From the NCBI RefSeq assembly GCF_004005495.1, contig NZ_RZYA01000028.1:1-64000 (forward strand): 64,000 nt of DNA, given 5' to 3'. A model generated the notes under the pieces. That model had not been told where the DNA came from. It saw only the letters and a program-made list of their open reading frames with translations, and ran no database searches. Shown here piece by piece: positions 1 through 8,836 of this stretch. The first letter of the stretch is position 1. Each line of letters starts with the position of its first letter. The DNA is from Streptomyces antnestii (GTDB taxonomy: Bacteria; Actinomycetota; Actinomycetes; Streptomycetales; Streptomycetaceae). The position numbers and the translations under genes were made by a program.

Positions 1-80
1 CGCCATAGGCGTCAGTGCCAGCGGCCGGTCCGGCGAGAGTCCGAGGGCTCGAAGATCACGCACCCTCGAGCCGAGCAAGC

Positions 81-257
81 AGTGACCGGGCTTCCCGTGG
101 CCGGCGACCGAGCCCCTTGAATCGGTCGTGACCGATGGCCGATCCCAGGGAATCGGCCATCGGTCACGCTCCATCGGTCACAGGACACAGCCGCAGATCG
201 GTCACCGCAAAGAGGCGGATACGCCAGTGACCGGCGACCGCATCGGTCACCGGTCAC
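81..257. repeat. Cluster of GGTCAC/GTGACC repeats
   Basis: The 10-mer CATCGGTCAC occurs at 158-167, 172-181 and 241-250, with ATCGGTCAC at 197-205, CGGTCAC at 251-257, and inverted GTGACC copies at about 82, 128 and 227. ATCGGTC-GT-GACCGAT at 121-136 is a near-symmetric palindrome. No gene is visible here. The cluster lies just beyond the 3' end of the DUF2637 gene, and further copies occur inside that gene. It could be an iteron-like binding site or a transfer-related site of the conjugative element; the role is inference. Confidence 0.5.
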
Positions 258-275
258 ACCTGCGCCACGCTTCAG

Positions 276-1889
276 TCAGCTGTTGACGGACCTGAGGTGA
301 GCACGCCCCTGCTGCCGCCGCTGCTCTTCGCGGTGTTCCTTGGCTGCGATGACACGGCGCTGCCCGGTCTTGGGAGAGACGCCCAGGCGGCGGGCCACCG
401 CCGCGCCTGAGAGCGCCTTGCCCTCGGCGTCCGCCTCGTCCAGCCACGTGACCACCGTGAGGATTTCCTGCTGCACGGGGTCGGGAACCGACTCCTGGGT
501 CTGCTGCTCGGGCAGCCGTGCAGTGGCCTCGCTCGTGTCGGTCACGGTCGCTTCCCAAGCGCTGGCTTCCTCGCCGGAGCTGACCGTGACCGATTCACTG
601 GTCCCTCCACCGGAGGCGGTCCATCCCGTCCCGCTTTCCCCCGCTACCGGGGCAGCGGCCGCGGATGCCGCCGGCATGGGGACCGACTCGGCTCGCGCAG
701 TGCCCAAGACCGGAAGCGTGTCGGTGACGGCCTGGTCGGTCACCGCGCCGATGCTGGCGCTGCCCGAGACTGACGGATCGGTCACCGGCAGGCCGGCGTC
801 CTCGGCCTCCACGTCCGGGCCCAGCCCGTCGGCGTTAGTCACGGTGGGTCCGTGTGCGTCTGCTGGGGAGACCTCAAACTCCCACGCGTCGGCGTGGGCC
901 GCGGTGTTGTTGAACGGATTGCTCTGCGCAGCTGCACCGGCAAGGAATGCCACAGCTTGCCCGTGCTCGGCGTACGCGCGGTCGTAGCCTCCCTCGTACG
1001 AGGCCGAGGGCGACGGTGTCGCGAACCAGGGGCTCAACGCTTCCACTCCTGCAGCCTCAGCCGTCGGCGCGGCGGGAGCCGGCTGCGGTCCGGTGGCCAC
1101 GGGGGCGGGGCGCTCCAGCTCGGGTACGGGCACGGCCGGCGCCGGGGGCAGCAGCGCGGGTTCGATGCCGGCGGCGGCCAGGCCCGAGGGGGCGGTCTGG
1201 GCGAGCGGGACGCCGAAGCGCGCCAGGCGCAGCGGCATCAGGGACTCGACGGGGGCCTTGCGGCGCCAGGCGCGGCCGAAGCGGGAGTGCAGGCGCGCCT
1301 GGTAGACCAGGCGCTCCTGCTCCAGCTTGATGACCGCCTCATAGCTGCGCAGCTCCCACAGCTTCATGCGTCGCCACAGCAGGAACGTGGGCAGCGGGGA
1401 GAGCAGCCAGCGCGTGAGGCGCACGCCCTCCATGTGCTTGTCGACGGTGATGTCCGCGATGCGGCCGATCGCGTGCCGGGCCGCCTCGACCGCGACGACG
1501 AACAGGATCGGGATGACGGCGTGCATGCCCACGCCCAGCGGGTCCGGCCAGGCGGCCGCGCCGTTGAACGCGATCGTCGCCGCCGTCAGCAGCCACGCCG
1601 TCTGCCGCAGCAGGGGGAACGGGATGCGGATCCAGGTCAGCAGCAGGTCCAGGGCGAGCAGTACGCAGATACCCGCGTCGATCCCGACCGGCAGTGCGTA
1701 ACTGAACGCCCCGAAGCCTTTCTTGAAGGCGAGCTCGCGAACGGCCGCGTACGAGCCCGCAAAGCCGATGCCGGCGATGACCACCGCACCGGCGACGACG
1801 ACCCCGATCAGGATGCGATGGGTCCGGGTCAGCTTGGTCGGTTCCCTCGGTTCCTTCGCCGCAGTCACGTACTGCCGCCCCTCCGTCAT
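276..1889 (-). CDS. DUF2637 membrane protein with C-terminal helix-turn-helix-like region
   Basis: The first about 210 residues match the DUF2637 pattern: four hydrophobic segments (roughly 27-48, 53-75, 80-100 and 110-130) with short loops, then a basic stretch rich in R, W and L. A long proline/alanine-rich and acidic linker follows (about 215-460). The last about 70 residues look like a winged or HTH domain (AVARRLGVSPKTGQRRV). DUF2637 proteins are common in Streptomyces conjugative plasmids and integrative elements, often beside FtsK-like transfer proteins, as here (148 bp downstream of one). ATG at 1889 is preferred over the TTG just upstream; no clear ribosome binding site is visible. 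A role in DNA spread or transfer is inferred from context. Confidence 0.7.
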   Translation of the reverse strand: MTEGRQYVTAAKEPREPTKLTRTHRILIGVVVAGAVVIAGIGFAGSYAAVRELAFKKGFGAFSYALPVGIDAGICVLLALDLLLTWIRIPFPLLRQTAWLLTAATIAFNGAAAWPDPLGVGMHAVIPILFVVAVEAARHAIGRIADITVDKHMEGVRLTRWLLSPLPTFLLWRRMKLWELRSYEAVIKLEQERLVYQARLHSRFGRAWRRKAPVESLMPLRLARFGVPLAQTAPSGLAAAGIEPALLPPAPAVPVPELERPAPVATGPQPAPAAPTAEAAGVEALSPWFATPSPSASYEGGYDRAYAEHGQAVAFLAGAAAQSNPFNNTAAHADAWEFEVSPADAHGPTVTNADGLGPDVEAEDAGLPVTDPSVSGSASIGAVTDQAVTDTLPVLGTARAESVPMPAASAAAAPVAGESGTGWTASGGGTSESVTVSSGEEASAWEATVTDTSEATARLPEQQTQESVPDPVQQEILTVVTWLDEADAEGKALSGAAVARRLGVSPKTGQRRVIAAKEHREEQRRQQGRAHLRSVNS

Positions 1890-2040
1890 CAACAGTCAGC
1901 AATCTTCACCCTGTCATGCACGCGCCTCGCGCAGTCGTTCGCTGCTCTGATCAGTCGTCAGAGCAGTGTCCGAGCCGCGCCGAGCGTGCTGTTTCGCCCG
2001 GGTGGTCACGGCCGGCAACGGCCGGGACCACACCGATGCG

Positions 2041-4299
2041 CTAGGCGGCGGCCCCGGCCGCGCTCCAAGCCTTGAGCCACGACTGGAGTTCCGGCTCGGT
2101 GTAGTAGGTGACCTTTCCGTCCGTTACGCCGTCCGGAACGGGGACACCCTTGGCCTTGGAGCGCTGCAGAAGGTACTTGCGCGCCGTGTCGTAGGACCAC
2201 GGCAGGATGCCCCGCTTACACGCCTCGGCGATGCTGTACGTCTCGGGCAGTGCCTCGTCCTCGGCCCGCTCACTCGCCAGCGCCACGGCCTGCTCGACTG
2301 TCCCGGCCGTTGTCCCGCTCACCGTCCCGAGAAGGGCAGTCCCGGTGCCTGACCAGGCAGGACCCCCCTGGTGCCCCCTGTTTCGACGCATCGGGACAAC
2401 CGGCCGGGACAGCGGTGCGAATTCCCCACCCGGAAGGAAGTTGTCAGCGGCCGCTTCCTCCTGGGCCTGCATGAGCGCCTCGGGGGTGATCCACGGGGCC
2501 ATCTCTCCACGGTCGAACCACTGCGGCGCCTCGGGTGCCTCAGCCAGCAGTTCCTTGACGTGCGGGGTGATGTAGGCGGCCTGAAACTCCCGCACCCAGG
2601 CGAAGTCACCGCCGTCTGGGTCGGTCTTCTTGTCGGCGTACGCCCCGCGGCCCTTGACGTCTGTGTCGTATCCGAAACGCGGCGCGTTCTGCCCGAAGGC
2701 GACACCCCAACTCACCATGTCCTGCTTACCAATGGTGATCTTCGTGCCGATCTGCTTCCGGCCGATCGTGCCGCCGAACAGCGCGTTGTCGAACTGCTGG
2801 GCACCGACGACGACGCGGTGCCCCGAAGAGCGCCCCATCATCAAGATGATGGTGAACCAGTCGATGAACGGCGGCGTGCCCTTCTGCCGGATCCCGAACT
2901 TCCACCACGTGTAGGCGAACCGGATGAGGGTCGGCAGTTCGTCGATGACGAGGAGCCGGGGCACCAGCATCTGCCGAAGCCTCGGGTCGCCGTCCAGACC
3001 ATTGGCCTTCTCCGCCGCGATCATCGACGTCATGAACTCGGCGATGGCGCCCATGCAGGCACGGGTCGTCTTGTGGACCCGCACGCCGCTGTGTCCCTCG
3101 GCCTCGATCATCGAGTTTTCCTTGTTGTCGAGGATGTCCACGACCCAGCCGTTCAGACGCCCGTGCACCACGGGGATGTACAAGACCGTGGACTTGCCAG
3201 ATCCGGTGTCCCCGGCAACGCCCCAGTGCGGGGTGTCCGATTCGGTGGACACCACCACATCGACGACGCGCTCTCCCTCGATGGCCTGGCCGACGTACAC
3301 CTTGAACGGGTTGCCGGTCGACCTCCAGGGAACCGAGGGCGCCAGCTGCGGCCGCGGCTTCGGCGCCGGCTTCGGCGTGAACTCGGCATAGTGGCGCCGA
3401 CCGCGCTGGAAGTAGGCGCCCCGCCATTCACCGGGAACGCGGGTAGCGACGGCTAGAGCCAGCGCCGCGCGTTCCTTCTCGTGCCCGAGCCACTGCAGAG
3501 GCAACCGGATCACGATGCGCGCGCCATCACTGTCCAGGTCATCACAGAGGCCCATCCAGTAGCCATCGCCACGCTCCTGATCCTCGCCAGACAGACGCAG
3601 CACCTGGATCAGCGCAGCCCACAGCCCGGGCCCGTAGATCTGCGCATCGGTTCGGTCGGCGCCCTTGTTGCCCATCACCTTCATCAACACGAGAGACAGG
3701 GGCACCGCAACTGCGAGCGCGGCGAGCGTTCCCATCGGTGCACGCCATAGGCCGAATCCTGCGGCCATCGCGCCCAGACGCACGACGGAGCGCGCCGCCC
3801 CCGGCCATTGATGCCATACGTCCAATCGAGCGGCCCCGCCCGGGGCTTTTGCACCTGCTTCGGTCTGTTCGACGGCGGACGTTGCGCTGGTGGCGTCGGC
3901 TCCCTGCGCCAAGGTGCCCGCTGCATTGAGCGGCCTTCGGTCCAGGAGGACGCCCCGGTGCAAGAAGGTCGCATCGCTGCGGGGCTCGCCCCACAGCGGC
4001 TGTCCGGCGGCAAAACGCCACAGCCCGCTGAACGCGACGGCCAACCCCTCGGTAAGCGCGTCGGCTGTGCCGTCGAACCCTGACCGTTGCTTCTTCGCCT
4101 GCACCGTCAGCCGGCGCGATCCAAGCCCACCCAGGACCCCGGCTGCAACCACGACGCAGACCACCCAGATCTGCAGTTCGGCCATGGTGTCGGGCAGCAG
4201 GGAAACCAGCCGGGAGGCGATCCACCCGCTCTGCCCGTCATCAGCTGCCGCCGCGGCCCAGCGCAAGCCGCCTCCCATCAGGTACTGAACCAAGGTCAT
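2041..4299 (-). CDS. FtsK/SpoIIIE-type DNA translocase (conjugative element)
   Basis: This 752-residue protein has a hydrophobic N-terminus (two or three membrane segments in the first about 210 residues) and a P-loop ATPase core with Walker A GDTGSGKST near residue 363 and Walker B RLLVIDEL near 446. The C-terminal about 70 residues form a DNA-binding-like domain (IAEACKRGILPWSYDTARKY). This layout fits the FtsK-like transfer ATPases of actinomycete integrative conjugative elements, which pump double-stranded DNA between mycelia. The start is well supported by GAGGAG just before ATG 4299. The gene is transcribed toward the DUF2637 gene. No integrase, excisionase or replication gene is visible inside the window, so the element is partial or extends to the left. 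Confidence 0.8.
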   Translation of the reverse strand: MTLVQYLMGGGLRWAAAAADDGQSGWIASRLVSLLPDTMAELQIWVVCVVVAAGVLGGLGSRRLTVQAKKQRSGFDGTADALTEGLAVAFSGLWRFAAGQPLWGEPRSDATFLHRGVLLDRRPLNAAGTLAQGADATSATSAVEQTEAGAKAPGGAARLDVWHQWPGAARSVVRLGAMAAGFGLWRAPMGTLAALAVAVPLSLVLMKVMGNKGADRTDAQIYGPGLWAALIQVLRLSGEDQERGDGYWMGLCDDLDSDGARIVIRLPLQWLGHEKERAALALAVATRVPGEWRGAYFQRGRRHYAEFTPKPAPKPRPQLAPSVPWRSTGNPFKVYVGQAIEGERVVDVVVSTESDTPHWGVAGDTGSGKSTVLYIPVVHGRLNGWVVDILDNKENSMIEAEGHSGVRVHKTTRACMGAIAEFMTSMIAAEKANGLDGDPRLRQMLVPRLLVIDELPTLIRFAYTWWKFGIRQKGTPPFIDWFTIILMMGRSSGHRVVVGAQQFDNALFGGTIGRKQIGTKITIGKQDMVSWGVAFGQNAPRFGYDTDVKGRGAYADKKTDPDGGDFAWVREFQAAYITPHVKELLAEAPEAPQWFDRGEMAPWITPEALMQAQEEAAADNFLPGGEFAPLSRPVVPMRRNRGHQGGPAWSGTGTALLGTVSGTTAGTVEQAVALASERAEDEALPETYSIAEACKRGILPWSYDTARKYLLQRSKAKGVPVPDGVTDGKVTYYTEPELQSWLKAWSAAGAAA

Positions 4300-4311
4300 G
4301 TCTCCTCACAC

Positions 4312-4699
4312 CGGTGGAGGGAACCGCCGGACGGCAGCCACCGAGGCGGATGATGGCCGCTGGCCCTCACCGCGACACTCACCGTGCAGCCCTCACCGAG
4401 GTATCGGTGGAATGACGGTCCTGGTGGTAAACAGGCCGAGGTGTGCCCTGCGAACGCCAGCCGATGTGTTCGGCGGTTCGTCGTTCAGGGACGGAAGCCG
4501 AGCCCCGAACTGGAAGCGCAGTGTGCGGGTTGGCCGGGGTCGACCAGGAGCACGGCCAGCGCTTCCGGCCGGTCCGCGACGCGTGTGGGGTGGAGGCGTT
4601 CGGCGGCGCCGGGCTTGCGCCACCGAGGGAAGGTGCCTGTGCATGATCCTGGCGCGGCCGGCGGTGCGGAGCCATCCCACAAAGTGTGCACTAGGTGTA
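4312..4699. other. Intergenic stretch without a recognisable gene
   Basis: No reading frame here resembles a known protein, and the overlapping frames on both strands look like shadows of GC-rich DNA. It must hold the divergent promoters of the FtsK-like gene (minus) and the toxin-antitoxin pair (plus). Confidence 0.4.
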
Positions 4700-4711
4700 A
4701 TGTAGATACAT
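4700..4711. promoter_or_regulatory. Short inverted repeat at the antitoxin start
   Basis: ATGTA-GA-TACAT overlaps the ATG at 4710. Phd/YefM antitoxins usually repress their own operon from short palindromes at the promoter, so this is a candidate autoregulatory site; only the symmetry is seen directly. Confidence 0.3.
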
Positions 4712-4979
4712 GGCAGCTTCATATCCGATCACTGAGGCGCGCGGCCAGCTCGGAGAGCTAGCCCGCCGTGCCGCCCAGCACGAGCGCGTGGTCCTCACTG
4801 ACCGCGGCCAGCCCACCGCCGTCCTCATTTCTCCCGCCGAGCTGGAAGACATGGAGGACGCCCTGGCCGTGGCCCGCCTCGAACGCGACCGCGCGCTCGG
4901 CGCGCAGATTGCACCTGTCGCCGACACCGATGCCCGCGCTCTGTTCCGGCAGGCCGCTGAGCGCGGTGCCGCCCGGTGA
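4710..4979 (+). CDS. Phd/YefM-family antitoxin
   Basis: This 89-residue protein has the Phd/YefM N-terminal fold signature (SYPITEARGQLGELARRA, then RVVLTDRGQPTAVLIS), which forms the DNA-binding dimer in this family. The C-terminal half is charged and probably wraps the toxin. Its stop overlaps the start of the next gene by four bases (GTGA, 4976-4979), so translation of the two is coupled. No strong ribosome binding site precedes the ATG; translation may be leaderless. Expected role: neutralise the downstream ParE/RelE-type toxin and repress the operon. Confidence 0.88.
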   Translation: MAASYPITEARGQLGELARRAAQHERVVLTDRGQPTAVLISPAELEDMEDALAVARLERDRALGAQIAPVADTDARALFRQAAERGAAR

Positions 4980-5224
4980 GCTGGACCGTCACCTGGGAGC
5001 CGTCCGCAGTCAACGCCACGGTGCGTTTCCTGGAGGAAAGCCCCGACACGCTGGATGAGGTGTTCGCGGCAAGCGACATGCTCGCCGAGGACCCGAAACC
5101 GGCGGGCAGCACCCCGTGGGGAACCAGCCACCGCCGCCTGCGCGTCGGCCGCTGGCGCCTCCTCTACCGCATCGACGATGCAAACCGCACCCTTCACATA
5201 GAGCACGTCGGATTCACGGCATAA
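4976..5224 (+). CDS. ParE/RelE-superfamily toxin
   Basis: This 82-residue protein matches the RelE/ParE fold. A central Leu/Glu-rich helix is followed by HRRLRVGRWRLLYRIDD, the conserved basic strand of the family, and a final beta strand (TLHIEHVGFTA). Family members either cleave mRNA in the ribosome (RelE, YoeB) or poison gyrase (ParE); the sequence alone does not decide which. The GTG start overlaps the antitoxin stop. Its 3' end overlaps a radical SAM gene fragment on the other strand by about ten bases, so the pair sits at an old junction. Confidence 0.85.
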   Translation: MSWTVTWEPSAVNATVRFLEESPDTLDEVFAASDMLAEDPKPAGSTPWGTSHRRLRVGRWRLLYRIDDANRTLHIEHVGFTA

Positions 5225-5480
5225 GCGCCAACGCGGACCGGGCGAACAGCTCACGGATCGGAGCCTTCCGCAGGGACGAGCCGTTCGAGGAGACTTGCAC
5301 CATCATGCCCAGCTGGTGGGCGTACTCGTAGGCCGCGTCGAACTCTCGGTCGATGAGTGCCTCGCCGCCCGTGATCTGCAGCCACAGGACGCCGGCGTCG
5401 CGCATCGTGCGGAGCAGCTGCTGTTTGCCCTCCCAGTCGAGGCCCTCGAACGAGAAATAGCAGCAGCAGTATGGCGGCCT
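5214..5480 (-). pseudogene. Fragment of a radical SAM protein (core region)
   Basis: On the minus strand an open stretch begins around 5480 with a Cys-rich segment (PYCCCYFSFEGLDW) and continues with GVLWLQITGGEALIDREF and MMVQVSSNGS. These resemble the CxxC cluster, the GGE motif and the NG motif of SPASM-type radical SAM enzymes. The upstream third and all of the C-terminus are missing: the frame ends after about 85 residues inside the toxin gene. An N-terminal fragment plausibly belonging to the same family lies at 7825-7945 on the same strand, with an oxidoreductase and a LysR gene in between. Confidence 0.65.
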
Positions 5481-5533
5481 GCGCTCGTGAGGGCGGGGGC
5501 GTGGCGCTTACGTATGGGGATCAGTCGGTCTTG

Positions 5534-6622
5534 TCAGTGAGCCGGTGGGGTGAGGGTGGTGCGGTCGAACGGGCCGCCATGTGAGGCGGCGTAGGTGACG
5601 GCGTCGTTGACGGCGTTGAGGCCGAACGACCGGACCCGTTCGGCGGCGAGGTCAAGGCGGCCGGAGGCGAGGAGCCTGATGATGCCGACGTTCGCTGTAC
5701 GCGGGTACATCCACTGGCCGCGTACGGTGATCGAGTTGCGCATGATCCATGGGTACGGGAGGGCGAGGTCGTCGCCACCGAGCATGCCGACGCCGCCCAT
5801 GAGGACGACGCGGCCGTATTCGCGCACGGTCATGGCTGCCGTGCGCGCTGCCGAGCTGGGTGCGCTCGGCGGTAGCAGGTCGATCACCATATCGATCGGG
5901 CCGTCGGCCGCCGCGGACATCGCCGCGCGGTCGCCGGCGTCGTCCCCGGTGAGCGGGACCCGGCGCACGAGCGGACCGAATCGGTCGGCGAGGAGGTCGA
6001 GCGCGGCCTGGTTGCGGCCTGGGGCGACCACGCGGCCCGCCCCCATCGCGAGCGCGACCGCAACCGCACTGCTGCCGAGGTTGCCGGTGGCCCCGTTGAC
6101 GAGCAGCGTCTCACCGGCTGCGAGCCCGCCGGCCAGCAGCCCGCCGTAAGGGATGACGTGCACGCCGAGCGCGGCCCAGCGGGCCGGGTCGTCCCCCGCC
6201 GCTGCGGGGAGCGGGAAGACGTTCTCCGTCGGGACCCGCATGAGCTCGGCGAACGATCCGTCGTGCAGGTACCGGGCGAGGCGCGCGCCGCCCTCGCCGC
6301 GGGAACTCCAGCCCTGGAGCGTGATGTCGGGCGTCAGGGCGTCATCCCGCGAGCGCACCGTCGAGTCGCACCACACCAGGTCGCCGGGGCGCAGCCGGGT
6401 GGCGTCCGGGCCCACGTGGACGACCCGTCCCACCCCTCCGATGCCGGGCACGACGGGAGGGACCAGGGGATAGTTCCGCTCGCCGCTGAAGACCTCAGCC
6501 GCGTAGGGCGCCACGCTGGCGGCGAGGACCTCGACCACCACCTCGCCGCCGCCGGCCTGGGGGTCGGGAACCTCCCGCACCGTGAGCGGGGCGCCGAACT
6601 GCGTCAGAACTGCTGCTCGCAC
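5534..6622 (-). CDS. Zinc-type alcohol dehydrogenase/quinone oxidoreductase family protein
   Basis: This 362-residue protein has the medium-chain dehydrogenase layout. The N-terminal GroES-like domain runs from VRAAVLTQFGAPLTVREV to about residue 130. A Rossmann domain follows, with the nucleotide-binding loop NGATGNLGSSA near residue 165, then a C-terminal strand-helix set. I do not see the full Cys set of the structural zinc site, so an NADPH-dependent quinone-oxidoreductase type is likelier than a classical zinc alcohol dehydrogenase. GTG 6622 is well supported by GGAGG six bases upstream. The gene is divergent from the LysR gene, which is probably its regulator. The substrate cannot be told. 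Confidence 0.85.
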   Translation of the reverse strand: MRAAVLTQFGAPLTVREVPDPQAGGGEVVVEVLAASVAPYAAEVFSGERNYPLVPPVVPGIGGVGRVVHVGPDATRLRPGDLVWCDSTVRSRDDALTPDITLQGWSSRGEGGARLARYLHDGSFAELMRVPTENVFPLPAAAGDDPARWAALGVHVIPYGGLLAGGLAAGETLLVNGATGNLGSSAVAVALAMGAGRVVAPGRNQAALDLLADRFGPLVRRVPLTGDDAGDRAAMSAAADGPIDMVIDLLPPSAPSSAARTAAMTVREYGRVVLMGGVGMLGGDDLALPYPWIMRNSITVRGQWMYPRTANVGIIRLLASGRLDLAAERVRSFGLNAVNDAVTYAASHGGPFDRTTLTPPAH

Positions 6623-6714
6623 GTGATGACCTCCGTGTTCGTCGGGATCGACCCTAGGAGCCTGCCGGGCATGCGGGAAGCGACGATCAAGCATCCGTGG
6701 TATGCGTATGCCGC
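6623..6714. promoter_or_regulatory. Divergent promoter region with ATGCG-N5-CGCAT repeat
   Basis: This 92-bp gap between the oxidoreductase and the LysR regulator must hold both promoters. An inverted repeat ATGCG-TATGC-CGCAT spans 6702-6716 and overlaps the LysR start codon. It resembles the dyad sites bound by LysR proteins, which often sit between divergent genes. Confidence 0.4.
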
Positions 6715-7608
6715 ATGGACATCTCCAGCACAGGCCTACGGGTGCTGCGGCAGATCGCCGAGTCCGGCAGCTTCACCGCAGCAGCCACCCGGCTCGGCTA
6801 CACACAGTCGGCGGTCTCACGCCAGGCCGCCGCCCTCGAACGAAGCGCGGGCACCGCCCTGTTCGAACGCCGTCCCGATGGAGTGCGGCTCACCCCCGCG
6901 GGTCTGACCCTGCTGCGCCACGCTCGCACGATCCTGGACTGCCTGACGGCAGCCGAGCGCGACCTCACCGGCACCGTCCCGCGGACCGAACTCGTGCGGC
7001 TCGGACTGTTCCTGAGCGCGGGCGCGGCCATCCTGCCTCGCTCACTCACCCGCCTCGCGGCGACCGACCCGCAGATCACGGTCACGACTACCGAGGGCAC
7101 CACGCCCTCCCTGATCCGGGCACTGCGCGCGGGCTCGATCGACCTCGCCGTACTGACCTCCCGCCCGCCCCACCGGCCTTTGGACGGCGAGTCGCCGCGC
7201 CTGCACACCGAGACCGTTACGGACACCGAACTGGTCGTGGCGGTGCCTTCGACCGGAGAGTTCGCCGGCCGCACCGCGGTGCACGTCGACGAACTGATCG
7301 ACGCCCCGTGGATTGCCGCCCCAGCGTCGAACGCCGAGCCACTGCTCGGTGTCTGGCCTGGCCTGCCCGGACGGCCAGACATCGTCCACTGCGCGCGCGA
7401 CTGGCTGACGAAGCTTCAGCTGGTCGCCGGTGGCTTCGGGGTGACAACGGTGCCCTCGCGGCTCTCGCCGGTGCTGCCGCCCGGGGTGAGCCTGCTGCAC
7501 GTCGAAGGAGCACCTCCCGAGATCCGCCGGGTTCTCGTGGCGCGGCTCCCCGGCCGCCCCACCCCGGCGATCACGGCCGTCACCCGAGCAATCGCCTCGA
7601 CCACCTGA
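6715..7608 (+). CDS. LysR-family transcriptional regulator
   Basis: This 297-residue protein has the LysR winged HTH in the first 60 residues (SFTAAATRLGYTQSAVSRQ, then LFERRPDGVRLTPAG), followed by a periplasmic-binding-like effector domain of about 200 residues. The chosen ATG 6715 begins with MDISSTGLRVLRQIAESGS, the usual LysR start; the longer reading frame upstream adds residues with no family match. It is divergent from the oxidoreductase, a standard LysR arrangement in which the regulator controls its neighbour in response to a small molecule. Confidence 0.9.
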   Translation: MDISSTGLRVLRQIAESGSFTAAATRLGYTQSAVSRQAAALERSAGTALFERRPDGVRLTPAGLTLLRHARTILDCLTAAERDLTGTVPRTELVRLGLFLSAGAAILPRSLTRLAATDPQITVTTTEGTTPSLIRALRAGSIDLAVLTSRPPHRPLDGESPRLHTETVTDTELVVAVPSTGEFAGRTAVHVDELIDAPWIAAPASNAEPLLGVWPGLPGRPDIVHCARDWLTKLQLVAGGFGVTTVPSRLSPVLPPGVSLLHVEGAPPEIRRVLVARLPGRPTPAITAVTRAIASTT

Positions 7609-7824
7609 TACGCGTCGCCGGCCGTCAGATTCGGTGCCGTAGCCCGCCGAGGGCGCGCACCATCACGTGTACCTCGGCAATAGCCAGGGCCCTTTCAGCA
7701 GGAGCATCCCGCTGCTGCCCGTGCACGTACCCCAGTGACGTCGAAACTCGTGAACATAACCAGGCCGTAGATCTGGGTGCCTCCCAGACCCGTGAACAAC
7801 TGACTTCAATACTCGTGAATAAAG

Positions 7825-7945
7825 CCAGCCCCGTGAGGGCGCGCAGCTCGTTGTAGCGGGCCTCAGGGATCCGGACGCCCGAGGGATGACCAGGGTGCAA
7901 GAGGAGGTAGTCACTGAGGAACGGACTGGCGATCAGTTGGTGCAC
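7825..7945 (-). pseudogene. N-terminal fragment of a radical SAM-associated protein
   Basis: From GTG 7945, preceded by GGAAGG eight bases upstream, the frame reads VHQLIASPFLSDYLLL, then GVRIPEARYNELRAL, after which coding character is lost. From memory of Streptomyces radical SAM proteins, this looks like their N-terminal lead. The rest appears at 5480-5214 in the same orientation. The stretch 7609-7824 between this fragment and the LysR gene holds repeated CTCGTGAA-type words (near 7749, 7790 and 7812) but no gene. The gene would have been the third of an operon after 8622-8278 and 8281-8099. Confidence 0.5.
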
Positions 7946-8098
7946 GAGCGTTCCTTCCGCGGAGGGCGGTGCGGGCAGATGGGATGGGGAGGAGGTCCAC
8001 CGGACGGGGCGGGGACTACGGAGTAGGCGGTTCATTTGCCGACGAGCGGCCCGCCCTGTCCCACCGCCGATCACGCTTCGGCACCCGGCGGCGGGGGT

Positions 8099-8281
8099 CT
8101 AGTGACTGCGCGGGACGGGACCCCGCTGGTACGGAGGCGGGGTGACCGGGCATAGCGGGGCGTGGTACTCCACAGTGGCGCCGGGCCCGGACGCGCTGAA
8201 CACGTCGGTCTTCCGGGTCTTCTCACCGGGCCGGATCGGCTTCTGACACGTCCAGCAGATCCGCATGCCCTCGTGACTCAC
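8099..8281 (-). CDS. Small zinc-ribbon-like protein
   Basis: This 60-residue protein begins at GTG 8281, overlapping the stop of the upstream gene (GTGA). It contains CWTCQKPIRPGEKTR followed by YHAPLCP, a CxxC...HxxxC arrangement expected to bind one zinc. The family recurs in Streptomyces beside DUF6415 genes; I know of no assigned function. It is translationally coupled to the DUF6415 gene, so the two products probably act together. Confidence 0.7.
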   Translation of the reverse strand: MSHEGMRICWTCQKPIRPGEKTRKTDVFSASGPGATVEYHAPLCPVTPPPYQRGPVPRSH

Positions 8282-8622
8282 CGTTCGCCTCCGGCGAACT
8301 CGTCCAGGACGCGGAGCCTGCGCCCGAGTTCGGTGATGGTGAGGCACGCGGCGAGGCTGCTGGGGCTGAGTCCCTTGGCGAGCTCCTCACGTGCCGCGTC
8401 GATGGCCGTGTCCCGTGCGTACCAGGCGCGGGTGCGTGGGGTGATGCTGTCCATCTGGGCTTGGACCTTGGGCAGCAGCCGTCGGATCTCGGACCGCAGT
8501 TCCAGGCTGAGCCGTTGTCTGGACTGGGGGTCCGGGCGGTCCTGGTTCGCCGAGAAGGCGTCCGCGAGGAGGGCGGGGATTCTGTCCGGCGCGTCGAGAG
8601 CTCGGGGTTGAGTGGTTGGCAT
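8278..8622 (-). CDS. DUF6415-like protein
   Basis: This is a 114-residue helical protein with the central segment RSEIRRLLPKVQAQ and a C-terminal stretch with LTITELGRRLRVLDEFAG, resembling the DUF6415 family (annotated in Streptomyces as associated with natural product biosynthesis). ATG 8622 is preceded by GGAGG at good spacing; longer frames reach further upstream without family match. It is first gene of a small operon with the zinc-ribbon gene and, formerly, the split radical SAM gene. A role as accessory to that radical SAM enzyme is inference. Confidence 0.65.
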   Translation of the reverse strand: MPTTQPRALDAPDRIPALLADAFSANQDRPDPQSRQRLSLELRSEIRRLLPKVQAQMDSITPRTRAWYARDTAIDAAREELAKGLSPSSLAACLTITELGRRLRVLDEFAGGER

Positions 8623-8836
8623 GGAGCCTCCGCAGGTATCCCGCTCGTCATCGAGCGCTGGTCGTTGCCGCGTGCTCTCGAAGCTAGGACCGTCGCGTGC
8701 GCCACCTCTAGGAATGTTCACCGATGTACACGGATTCACACTGTGCAGGCCAGTGGCCAGTTCGGGCCCTTGACCCGGTAACCCGCAGGGCTGATGTTGG
8801 TGTTCATCCATGCACATTCCGAGCTCGGAGGCTGAC

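Noticed and set aside
852..2075. Long plus-strand open frame opposite the DUF2637 gene
   Set aside because: It is a GC-driven shadow; the minus frame has membrane segments and a family match, while this one is low-complexity Arg/Gly.
1..5500. Integrase, excisionase and tRNA attachment site for the conjugative element
   Set aside because: None is visible; the element is partial or extends to the left of the window.
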